Below are positions 6,426 to 13,042 of a stretch of 13,042 bases of DNA, piece after piece (within the stretch, counting starts at the first letter, position 1; each line of letters opens with the position of its first letter). The notes under the pieces are model-generated. The model made no database searches, was not told where the DNA came from, and saw only the letters and a program-made list of their open reading frames with translations. The stretch spans positions 1-13,042 of the forward strand of contig JAAFHQ010000070.1 in NCBI GenBank assembly GCA_013298445.1, in the 5' to 3' direction. The position numbers and the translations under genes were made by a program. The stretch comes from Chitinophagales bacterium (GTDB lineage: Bacteria; Bacteroidota; Bacteroidia; Chitinophagales; Saprospiraceae).

Positions 6426-9400
6426 TCAATACTTCACCACTTTTTCCACTCGATTCACCCCTTCACCTCTCACCTGCATCAGGTAGATACCAGCAGGCAA
6501 ACTGGAAAGATCAAAGGCCAATAAACGGCTATCGGCATCGCGGTTCTGCATGGTTTGGGTTTGCAAAACCCGGCCTTCAGCGCTCAACAAAATGGCTTGG
6601 GCACGCCCGGCGGGTAAACCTTCAAGTTGAACGTTGATTTGATCACCAGTTGGGTTCGGGTAAATGTTCATGCGGATGTTGCTCTGCAGGTCGCGGGTGG
6701 AGCTCACCACGGAGCCTGGCTCAACCAAAGTGCCCCGAGAAGCAGCTTTGCCGCACACCTTATCACCCTCGGCGGTAGTAAGGCATACCTGACCATTGTA
6801 ATTCACCAGGTCCATAAATTCGATGTTGTCGATAAACCAGCCCTGGGTGCGAACCGAGCCATTCGCTGGATCATCATTCGAACCGAAACGGAAACGCACC
6901 TGAACCTGCTGCCCTGAATATTTCTTCAAGTCGATGTAGGTAGGCACAAATTGACCTGTGGAACCAGAGAAGCCCCGCAAACGTGGAACCGAAAAGGTAG
7001 TATAAACCACTGGGCGGGTATAGCCATTGCGGAAAATCAAGCTATCCGGGATGTACTGCCAGGTGCTTCCTCCATTGGTAGATATTTCCACAATACCCGC
7101 GTCCAAGGCCGTTTCAATGTTATAATCTTGATAAAAACGCAGCACAGGCTGAGTCCCACTGATCCGAATGGGCTCTTTCAGGTACAATGCCTGATCCACC
7201 GAGACCCGGCCGCCGGGAACAGTCCATGATTTGGTTCCCTTGAAGGACTTGGTTGCGGTAATCCGGAAAGTATCCTGGCCATCAATAGACAATTTGGCCC
7301 ACATACTGGTAGTCCCTTCAATGTCATCTAGTGCCTGACGAACGGAAGGACGGTTGCGGTTGCTAATGGCCAGATAGCGGATGATTTTGCTGGCACCAGG
7401 AGTGAGTGTTCCAATTTCAAAAGAGATGACCCCATTGCTTACTGTGGTTTTGTTGGACCCCGACACCGATACTGGAACCAAACTTAAGCCATTGGGTAAT
7501 TCATCATTCAGCACTACGGCACTTACTGGCGTATCTTTATGGTTGTACACCAGAAGGGTCACATTGACGGTATCACCAGCACTGATGTTGCCATCAACCA
7601 ATTTTTCAACCTTAAGGGTTTTGATGCATTCGGGGCGATTGTCAAAGGTTTGCAAACCATCATTGCGGTTGCCGGTACTACCTTGGTCGGCGCTCCAACC
7701 CAGGCCGCGCCGGGCGAATACCTCCCAGATCAAACATTCGTTGGCACCGCCATTGTTGAGTGCGTCGGCGGCAATGATGGCATTGCGGCCGTCGATAAAG
7801 CCGGGGCTACAGTTTTGCAGCTTCATGCCGTCCATTACCAGTTGAATGGCGCGGTTGTTGCCCCCTTTACCACGGTACAAATCAGGGTCCCAGCCGTATT
7901 TGTCGACCATGGCCCAGTACAAATCCCATAGGGTGGCTGCCCATACTTCACCTACCGGATGCGGGAAGCTCGTGCCAATGATATCGTCGTAAACCTGATT
8001 GTTTATTTTGAGGTCGGTTGAATAGGGCAAACGGCGGATACCTGTTCCATCCAGACCTTCATAAAGCACATAATTTCCTACTCCACGAGCCGTTTTGCCG
8101 TTTTGACCCGGAGTTACAGTAGTGACCAGAGCAAAAAAATCGCTCCAGCCTTCACCCATCTGTTCGTCGTTGTTCAAACAAGAAGTAACGGAAGGCCCCC
8201 CCGTCAGGCGAGTCGAAATACCATGTCCGTACTCATGCGCAACGATGCCATTGTCAAAACTGGCGTCAATCGAATCCGGGCCAGTGATTGCCGGTGCTAC
8301 CAAAGTCAGCACTACTTTTTCTCTGGCCATCGCTTGTTTCATCAACTCACAATCGCCAGAACGCATACCTACAACCGGGATGGTCACGCCACTTACCGTT
8401 GGGTCATCCGCCAAACCTGCTGGCAGCGTATTTTCAAAATTACAGACCACGCAGGCCACTGCTCCGGCAGTTTGGGCGTTTTTAGCCTTGGTTTCAAAAG
8501 TACAGGTGCCCCGATCGATCAGCACAATTTTTCCTTTCAGGCTGGTGGGGTTCAACAAAGTCTGGCAGCCCAGATTCGCCGCGCCCGATCCATCCACGCC
8601 TACTGCCACCTCCGCAGTAACCGGGGTAGTGGTCAAACGTTGACCAAAACTTGCACCCCGCACTGGGTATTTTCCAGCGATACCGGCAGGTGCATCGATA
8701 AAGGCATTGCCAGCAGCCGCGTTCCAAATGAACATTTGCATCCGGGGAGGGCTGCCATCTGCTGGAGTAGCAAAGTTGGCATTATTGGTATCGGTGCCAT
8801 CTTGTGCTTCCGAATTAACCGCATCATTGGGGCGTCCACCTTTTCCGTAATTGTTTTGTTGAAAGTTGCCTGCTGCCTCATTGAACCCATATTGATAGGT
8901 AAAATCGTGCATGATGTTGTTCATATAAAACAACTGGGTGATGGCCGCTGCCCTTGAATTGCTGGGTTGTAAGCTAGAGTTGAAGGAATAGTTAAAAGTA
9001 AGATTGGAACCACCATTGGCTACTAAAATGGTATCTGGCCGGTTATCAGCATTTTGATCCAGGTAAGTGTAGGTATTATTGCCCCTGGTAATGGTATATT
9101 CGGCACCAGGTATGCCGTTGGTATCGTGCCAGCCGTAAGGAGAAGCAGTAGCATCAGCAGGATTGCTGACGACTTTTCGCAAGCCATGCAAGGGGCTTTC
9201 GATGGGCAGCGCAAATACGTTGTAACTTGCGCCATCAGCGACAGGCGTCAACTCTTCCGTTTCGGTTTTTGCAGGCATACTCATGCGTTGCAAGCCAGCT
9301 TCTTGCAAGCATTCATCCGAAATGAGTCGGGCCGAATGGTTGTGCCCTGGGAAGGTACAGGAAATGGTTTGATTGACTTTTTCCAATACAGCCCCAGTTT

Positions 9401-10001
9401 GGGCATCTACAAAAGTCACCCAGTGATCTGAACTGCGCGGGTCCTGGATTTCCATCACCCAGGCCAGGCGCAAACGCCCAGCTACTCCGGGATAATACAT
9501 CAGATGACTGGGGATATTGGCTCGTGAAATATTTCCCCCTGCAAATTCTGCCGAGTGATTTTTTTCACTTTTTAACACTTTAATGTCTTGGCTTTTTTCA
9601 TTCATGCCTAAATCTTCAGCTGCGCGAAGTAGCGCCTTCTCGGGCTTTAAGCTAGGTTTTAAGGCATTTATGCGGGAGGCCACGTCTGAAATAAAGCGAT
9701 CAGCCACAAAAACCACTTTACCATCCTTGAGGTGGATGCCGGAAATGGCATTGTATACCTCGATACCCTCATGGGTTTGGGTAAAATAAACGTGGGTTAC
9801 CCCATTGTGCTCACTTTGGTAGGTATGACTTACCTTTAGTCCTTGCAAGTCTTCGGGGCTAAGTTTCCATTTTTGTTGGTTTGCCTGCAAATACTCCAGT
9901 GCCTGACGACTTGCATCAAGCGATTGTGCTTGGGCAACTTGCACGACGCTCAATAAGGTCAGCAAGCAGAAGGGGGAAAATAAAGCGGAGATTTTCATCA
10001 T
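6426..10001 (-). CDS. Secreted M36 (fungalysin-type) metallopeptidase with PA domain and T9SS sorting tail
   Basis: A 1191-residue secreted protease. Order: signal peptide 1-26 (ending AQAQS); FTP/PepSY-like propeptide about 35-210; M36 catalytic region beginning about 255, with zinc ligands His589 and His593 and catalytic Glu590 in VAHEYGHGIS and third ligand Glu617 in GEGWSD; a protease-associated (PA) domain inserted at about 440-570 ahead of the HEXXH motif; catalytic region ending about 790 (NECLIWEVFARRGLGWSADQG); a DUF11/CARDB-like Ig fold about 795-880; a jelly-roll-like domain about 895-1065; and a Por_Secre_tail about 1110-1191 (NIYPNPTGDQINVQLEGLP, SLPAGIYLMQV). The tail directs export across the outer membrane by type IX secretion. 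All catalytic residues are present, so it is probably active. ATGs at 10001 and 9998 are both possible; AAAGGA lies just upstream. Likely role: breaking down extracellular protein for nutrition. Confidence 0.95.
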   Translation of the reverse strand: MMKISALFSPFCLLTLLSVVQVAQAQSLDASRQALEYLQANQQKWKLSPEDLQGLKVSHTYQSEHNGVTHVYFTQTHEGIEVYNAISGIHLKDGKVVFVADRFISDVASRINALKPSLKPEKALLRAAEDLGMNEKSQDIKVLKSEKNHSAEFAGGNISRANIPSHLMYYPGVAGRLRLAWVMEIQDPRSSDHWVTFVDAQTGAVLEKVNQTISCTFPGHNHSARLISDECLQEAGLQRMSMPAKTETEELTPVADGASYNVFALPIESPLHGLRKVVSNPADATASPYGWHDTNGIPGAEYTITRGNNTYTYLDQNADNRPDTILVANGGSNLTFNYSFNSSLQPSNSRAAAITQLFYMNNIMHDFTYQYGFNEAAGNFQQNNYGKGGRPNDAVNSEAQDGTDTNNANFATPADGSPPRMQMFIWNAAAGNAFIDAPAGIAGKYPVRGASFGQRLTTTPVTAEVAVGVDGSGAANLGCQTLLNPTSLKGKIVLIDRGTCTFETKAKNAQTAGAVACVVCNFENTLPAGLADDPTVSGVTIPVVGMRSGDCELMKQAMAREKVVLTLVAPAITGPDSIDASFDNGIVAHEYGHGISTRLTGGPSVTSCLNNDEQMGEGWSDFFALVTTVTPGQNGKTARGVGNYVLYEGLDGTGIRRLPYSTDLKINNQVYDDIIGTSFPHPVGEVWAATLWDLYWAMVDKYGWDPDLYRGKGGNNRAIQLVMDGMKLQNCSPGFIDGRNAIIAADALNNGGANECLIWEVFARRGLGWSADQGSTGNRNDGLQTFDNRPECIKTLKVEKLVDGNISAGDTVNVTLLVYNHKDTPVSAVVLNDELPNGLSLVPVSVSGSNKTTVSNGVISFEIGTLTPGASKIIRYLAISNRNRPSVRQALDDIEGTTSMWAKLSIDGQDTFRITATKSFKGTKSWTVPGGRVSVDQALYLKEPIRISGTQPVLRFYQDYNIETALDAGIVEISTNGGSTWQYIPDSLIFRNGYTRPVVYTTFSVPRLRGFSGSTGQFVPTYIDLKKYSGQQVQVRFRFGSNDDPANGSVRTQGWFIDNIEFMDLVNYNGQVCLTTAEGDKVCGKAASRGTLVEPGSVVSSTRDLQSNIRMNIYPNPTGDQINVQLEGLPAGRAQAILLSAEGRVLQTQTMQNRDADSRLLAFDLSSLPAGIYLMQVRGEGVNRVEKVVKY

Positions 10002-10036
10002 TTTTTATCCTTTGTTGTATTCAAACCGTAAAGTCT

Positions 10037-10044
10037 CAAAAATA
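10037..10044 (-). promoter_or_regulatory. Candidate -7 element for the M36 protease gene
   Basis: The minus strand reads TATTTTTG, a perfect TAnnTTTG match, 35 bases before the ATG at 10001. A TTTG further upstream is 26 bases away, wider than usual, so the -33 part is not convincing. Confidence 0.45.
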
Positions 10045-10083
10045 CATAAATCAATCAGGCTTGATACGGACAAAGAAGTGGAT

Positions 10084-10115
10084 TTGTTCTGTGGATCAAT
10101 TAAAAAGTAGTTTAT
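10084..10115 (+). promoter_or_regulatory. Weak candidate promoter for the rRNA methyltransferase gene
   Basis: TTG at 10084-10086 is followed after 21 bases by TAGTTTAT (10108-10115), which matches six of the eight positions of TAnnTTTG when the two free positions are counted. It lies 42 bases before the ATG at 10158. The divergent gap 10002-10157 shows nothing else clear. Confidence 0.3.
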
Positions 10116-10157
10116 TTGTCAGTCAAAAGCCCAAAAGGCCTCAATTCAAAATTCATT

Positions 10158-10901
10158 ATGGAAGAAAAAATTTCCGAAATAGTATATGGGCGCCATCCGG
10201 TAGTGGATGCAATTCGCTCAGGTTGGCCTGTGGATAAAGTGGTCATGCAGCAGGGGATCCGGGGGGAATTTGAAAAAGAAATCCGGCATTTGACCAAAGA
10301 ATACGAAGTGCCGATGCAGGTAGTTCCGAAGGAACGCCTCAATAAATTGGCCGGAGGCAACCACCAGGGAGTCATTGCATTTATCTCTCCGATTCAATTC
10401 CACCGTCTGGAAGATATTTTACCCTCAATATTTGAAAAGGGTCAAACTCCCTTAATTGTTTTATTGGATGGTATTACTGATGTACGCAATTTCGGTGCCA
10501 TTGCCCGTTCCGCAGAAGTTTTCGGTGCTCATGCCCTGGTGATTTCCAGCAAAAAAAGCGCTCAGGTCAATGCCGAAGCGGTTAAAGCCTCGGCAGGTGC
10601 TTTGACCATTATTCCGGTTTGTCGACAAAAAAGTATGGTAAGTACCATCGATATGCTCAAACTCTTTGGGATAAATGTTTATGCCAGCGATTTGAGTGCA
10701 ACTTCAACGGTGGCGGAATTGGATTGGACCAATCCGATAGCATTTGTGATTGGTTCGGAAGCAGAAGGGATTAGCCCAGCTGTAGCAGAGAAGGCGGATC
10801 AACGATTCATTATCCCTCAACTGGGACAAACCGACTCCTTAAATGCGTCGGTGGCAGCAGGGGTTGTGTTGTATGAGGCGACGAGACAACGGGTTATGTA
10901 A
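10158..10901 (+). CDS. rlmB: TrmH/SpoU-family 23S rRNA (guanosine-2'-O)-methyltransferase, RlmB-like
   Basis: A 247-residue SPOUT methyltransferase that would use S-adenosylmethionine to methylate a ribose 2'-OH in 23S rRNA (G2251 in E. coli numbering, if RlmB). N-terminal substrate-binding domain about 4-76 (YGRHPVVDAIRSG; LAGGNHQGVIAF), then the knotted catalytic domain with motif 1 LLDGITDVRNFGAIARSAE (Asn111, Arg117), motif 2 FVIGSEAEGIS (about 196-206) and motif 3 IIPQLGQTDSLNASVAAGV (Ser227, Asn229), which form the trefoil-knot cofactor pocket. Length equals the family norm. The ATG at 10158 begins exactly at the conserved domain; an in-frame TTG at 10116 would add 14 residues of no family character. 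It converges on the repressor gene with only an inverted repeat between. The RlmB assignment over other TrmH-family members is likely but not certain. Confidence 0.9.
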   Translation: MEEKISEIVYGRHPVVDAIRSGWPVDKVVMQQGIRGEFEKEIRHLTKEYEVPMQVVPKERLNKLAGGNHQGVIAFISPIQFHRLEDILPSIFEKGQTPLIVLLDGITDVRNFGAIARSAEVFGAHALVISSKKSAQVNAEAVKASAGALTIIPVCRQKSMVSTIDMLKLFGINVYASDLSATSTVAELDWTNPIAFVIGSEAEGISPAVAEKADQRFIIPQLGQTDSLNASVAAGVVLYEATRQRVM

Positions 10902-10984
10902 ACAATGAAAAGTGAAAAACTAAAAATGAAAAATAGCAACTACTTGTTATTGTTTTTCATTTTTAGTTTTTCATTTTTCATTGT
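10902..10984. terminator. Long inverted repeat filling the gap between two convergent stop codons (bidirectional terminator)
   Basis: Arms 10902-10940 and 10946-10984 (39 bases each, 5-base loop TACTT) match at 35 of 39 positions by hand count; the outer 31 bases have one G/A difference that can pair as G-U. The left arm is A-rich with repeated TGAAAAA units and the right arm is T-rich, so each strand gives a long stem ending in T-rich sequence. The repeat begins on the base after the stop of the methyltransferase gene and ends on the base before the stop of the opposing repressor gene. Confidence 0.8.
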
Positions 10985-11722
10985 CTAATCCAGTTCGCTG
11001 ATTTTCCGGATCACCTGATACAAACGAGTGTGTTCGTTCACATCTTCGGTGAAGGGATCATGTTCGAGGTGATTGGAAGAAATCATTTTCAGGCGGGTCA
11101 CGCGGCCATTGCGGTCGGTGATTTTTTGTACGTGTTTGACCCAGATGCTGCCATTGTGTTTCACGGCATAGATCTTGTTGTCCCGTACTTCACTCATGCT
11201 TTGGATTTCGCGGCAGATCACCACATCGCCATTGGCAATGATGGGTTCCATACTGTTTCCTTTAATGGGGAAAGCAACCAAGCCACCTCCTGCCAAGCCA
11301 GGAATATTGAAATAATCGATATCTTCAACAGCCCAACCATCTTTTCCTACAGTTGAGCCTGCAAAAGCTTCTTCAGAAGTAAACAAAATATTGCCTATCT
11401 TTAGGTTTGCTTCATCAGCAGGAGAAGGTTTGGGTAGGTCAAAACCAAAGGGTGTACCCAATCCGTCGATGAGGTAAGATTCATTAACTCCGTATTCACG
11501 GCATAATGTTCGAGCATGACGGTAATCCAGACAACGCTTGTCATCAGGATTGAGAAACGCCCGGATGATGTGGCCATAAGCACGGTTGCCGAGGATTTTG
11601 AGGGCAAAGTCGCCGATACCTTTGCCACTCCGGTCGTTGGGTTGAATGTCTCCACGTTCCACCAGCAGGTCAAAAACCTTGCGGAAGCGTTCATTCAACG
11701 ATATACGATCTTCACGAATCAT
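10985..11722 (-). CDS. LexA/CI-like transcriptional repressor with S24 peptidase domain
   Basis: A 245-residue regulator. The N-terminal part (about 8-90, from LNERFRKVFDLLVERG to ESYLIDGLGTPFG) looks like a Cro/CI-type helix-turn-helix domain. The C-terminal part (about 130-240) is an S24/LexA-type domain: FPIKGNSMEPIIANGDVVIC places the catalytic serine at Ser157, and IYAVKHNGSIWVKHVQ gives the general-base lysine at Lys196. An Ala121-Gly122 bond in EEAFAGSTVG lies in the linker before the S24 core, where LexA and CI self-cleave; this is suggestive only. Members repress their targets as dimers and self-cleave after DNA damage, though many Bacteroidota relatives are uncharacterised. The ATG at 11722 fits the promoter below. 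It is divergent from ftsK across a 155-base spacer with palindromes. No phage genes are nearby, so a host regulator is likelier than a prophage repressor. Confidence 0.87.
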   Translation of the reverse strand: MIREDRISLNERFRKVFDLLVERGDIQPNDRSGKGIGDFALKILGNRAYGHIIRAFLNPDDKRCLDYRHARTLCREYGVNESYLIDGLGTPFGFDLPKPSPADEANLKIGNILFTSEEAFAGSTVGKDGWAVEDIDYFNIPGLAGGGLVAFPIKGNSMEPIIANGDVVICREIQSMSEVRDNKIYAVKHNGSIWVKHVQKITDRNGRVTRLKMISSNHLEHDPFTEDVNEHTRLYQVIRKISELD

Positions 11723-11740
11723 GGAGTGTGATTTAAATTC

Positions 11741-11769
11741 TAAAAATAATAGTGCCGAATTGCATGCAA
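11741..11769 (-). promoter_or_regulatory. Promoter of the S24 repressor gene
   Basis: On the minus strand TTG (plus 11767-11769) is followed after 18 bases by TATTTTTA (plus 11741-11748), which differs from TAnnTTTG only at the last base. The -7 box ends 18 bases before the ATG at 11722, so the leader would be very short. The TTG is part of the perfect palindrome TTGCATGCAA at 11760-11769. Confidence 0.55.
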
Positions 11770-11802
11770 GGTAAACAAAAAATTGTTACCAACAAATATT
11801 TG
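11760..11802. promoter_or_regulatory. Cluster of short palindromes, candidate repressor operators
   Basis: Within 43 bases there are TTGCATGCAA (11760-11769, perfect), GGTAA-A-CAA paired with TTGTTACC (11770-11790, one bulge), TTGTT-ACC-AACAA (11783-11795, perfect arms) and CAAATATTTG (11793-11802, perfect). They overlap or adjoin the -33 region of the repressor promoter and lie upstream of the ftsK promoter. Several overlap and the region is AT-rich, so some may be chance. An operator role is inferred from position next to a repressor gene. Confidence 0.4.
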
Positions 11803-11831
11803 CAAGACATTTTTTTTTGTTGAAATAGGAT

Positions 11832-11839
11832 TATTTTTG
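11832..11839 (+). promoter_or_regulatory. Candidate -7 element for ftsK, with a nearby palindrome
   Basis: TATTTTTG is a perfect TAnnTTTG match 38 bases before the ftsK ATG at 11878. No TTG is seen at ideal spacing upstream. Just after the expected start of transcription lies CTGCT-T-AGCAG (11848-11858), an 11-base palindrome that could be an operator. Confidence 0.45.
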
Positions 11840-11877
11840 CGTTTACACTGCTTAGCAGCACACAACAGTTATTCATT

Positions 11878-13042
11878 ATGGCGGCAAAAAAGAAAAAAGG
11901 ACAACTTTCACTCCGGTTCACAGAAGATGAACGCATCCCTAAGCTGATGGGAGTGCTATTGTTGTTTTTTGCCCTTTACTTATTCATTGCGTTTACCTCC
12001 TATTTGTTCACCTGGCAAATTGATCAGGATCGTGTTTTTCACTTTTCCTGGGATCGTTTGTTGGACAGCCGCCATGAAATGGCCAATTGGCTAGGGCGAT
12101 TGGGTGCGATTTTATCCAACTTTTTCTTTTACTACCTATTTGGTTTACCTTCTTTTTTGTTGGTTTATCTGCTTGTACTCATGGGCACGGCCCTGATCCG
12201 GCGCATTTCCCTGTACCGTTTCACCAGTCGAATTCGCTATACCGTTATATTGCTGATCTTTTTATCGGTGATTTTTGAGTTTTTGTTTGGCACCTTTGGT
12301 TTTCCCTGGGGGGGAGCTTTGGGGGACACCATCAATCAATGGTTGTATCGCTTTGTGGGTACTGCAGGTCAAATTGTTTTGTTTGGTACCATTGCATTTG
12401 GCTTGGTCGTTTGGCGTTTTAACCCCAACTTCGATCAATTGTCCTTTAGTCAGGCCATGCAGGAAATCTATTTTTACTTTGAAGCATTGATTCAGGGGAA
12501 ATTGTTCCGGCGGGCCAAACCTGGAGATTTGCAAGAAGCGCAAGCCAAATTGCGCCCCGGTCCCAAAGCCCAAAAGCGCATCAATACAAACAATGGCACA
12601 GCAGATGGCCAGGAGGAGGATGAAGAATTTGACGAGGAAGACATGCCACTCCCCGATGTAGAAATGCCCCCTGTACCTGCCCTAAAAGGTGGCCAGTTGG
12701 CTTTCGACCTGGCCAAAGCAGCCAACCGCCCACCTGTAGCGAGTAGCCCTGCGGATTTGGAGTTGGAAATGGGCTTTACGGAGCCGCAAGAACGCCAGCC
12801 CATCGTGGAAAACGCCCCAGACCTGAATCTGCAACCACTGGACCTCGCCCAGGAAGAAAACCCGGACCACAGCGAACCCTACGACCCTACCCTGGAATTG
12901 TCTTCTTACGAGCACCCGGTACTGGCCCTGCTCAATGACTATTCCGATCAGAAAGTAGAAATTGACCGCGAGGAACTGGAAGCGAACAAGGATCAGATCA
13001 TCGAAACCTTGTTGCACTACAAAATCGAAATCACCAAAATCC
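11878..13042 (+). CDS. ftsK: FtsK/SpoIIIE DNA translocase, N-terminal part (cut by window edge)
   Basis: 388 codons are visible from the ATG at 11878 with no stop before the window edge. After a lysine-rich start (MAAKKKKGQ) there are four membrane segments at about 23-45, 78-105, 121-142 and 160-180, with FGFPWGGALGD between the third and fourth as in FtsK membrane domains. A variable linker (about 185-340) is strongly acidic and proline-rich (EEDEEFDEEDMPLPD). The start of the motor alpha domain follows: YEHPVLALLNDYSD, then EELEANKDQIIETLLHYKIEITKI, which is highly typical. The Walker A/B motor and gamma domain lie outside the window. FtsK anchors at the division septum and pumps chromosome ends to allow dimer resolution at dif. 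It is divergent from the S24 repressor gene. Confidence 0.93.
   Translation, partial: MAAKKKKGQLSLRFTEDERIPKLMGVLLLFFALYLFIAFTSYLFTWQIDQDRVFHFSWDRLLDSRHEMANWLGRLGAILSNFFFYYLFGLPSFLLVYLLVLMGTALIRRISLYRFTSRIRYTVILLIFLSVIFEFLFGTFGFPWGGALGDTINQWLYRFVGTAGQIVLFGTIAFGLVVWRFNPNFDQLSFSQAMQEIYFYFEALIQGKLFRRAKPGDLQEAQAKLRPGPKAQKRINTNNGTADGQEEDEEFDEEDMPLPDVEMPPVPALKGGQLAFDLAKAANRPPVASSPADLELEMGFTEPQERQPIVENAPDLNLQPLDLAQEENPDHSEPYDPTLELSSYEHPVLALLNDYSDQKVEIDREELEANKDQIIETLLHYKIEITKI

Noticed and set aside
8103..8957. Long open frame (284 codons) on the plus strand
   Set aside because: It lies antisense to the M36 protease, whose minus-strand frame has a full set of domain motifs. The plus-strand translation shows no domain or signal features.
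10116..10157. TTG start for the rRNA methyltransferase
   Set aside because: The conserved N-terminal domain begins right at the ATG at 10158; the extra residues have no family support.
10985..11722. Prophage repressor
   Set aside because: No integrase, phage structural genes or attachment repeats are visible, and the neighbours are core genes (rRNA methyltransferase, ftsK).

Overview
The window reads as chromosomal DNA of a member of the Bacteroidota, most likely a Saprospiria/Chitinophagia-type organism. Three things point there. The secreted protease ends in a type IX secretion (Por) sorting domain. Several upstream regions carry the Bacteroidota promoter -7 element TAnnTTTG, usually without a Shine-Dalgarno site. 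Tandem 800-residue FtsX/MacB-type permeases are also characteristic of the group. The lineage below phylum is inference.

Left part (1-6185, all minus strand): two tandem FtsX/MacB-like permease genes (the downstream one cut by the window edge), an AT-rich gene for an exported alpha/beta hydrolase with C-terminal TPRs, and a B12-binding-type radical SAM enzyme of unknown product. A near-identical ~99 bp sequence lies upstream of both the second permease and the hydrolase. It therefore flanks the hydrolase as a direct repeat, which suggests the gene arrived as a cassette.

Middle (6186-10001, minus): a 240 bp gap with a clear promoter for the radical SAM gene and a perfect 15 bp hairpin. It is followed by a large M36 (fungalysin-type) metalloprotease with signal peptide, propeptide, inserted PA domain, beta-sandwich domains and a T9SS tail.

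Right part (10002-13042): a divergent promoter region, then rlmB-like 23S rRNA 2'-O-methyltransferase (+), converging on a LexA/CI-like S24 repressor (-). The whole 83 bp between their stop codons is one long inverted repeat, probably a bidirectional terminator. The repressor is divergent from ftsK (+, cut by the right edge). Their shared 155 bp spacer holds a promoter for each gene and several short palindromes, so autoregulation and possible control of ftsK is a testable idea.

No tRNA, rRNA, CRISPR array, transposase or complete defence system was seen. Most of the window is ordinary chromosome. The points worth following are the duplicated leader around the hydrolase, the inter-stop inverted repeat and the repressor/ftsK spacer.
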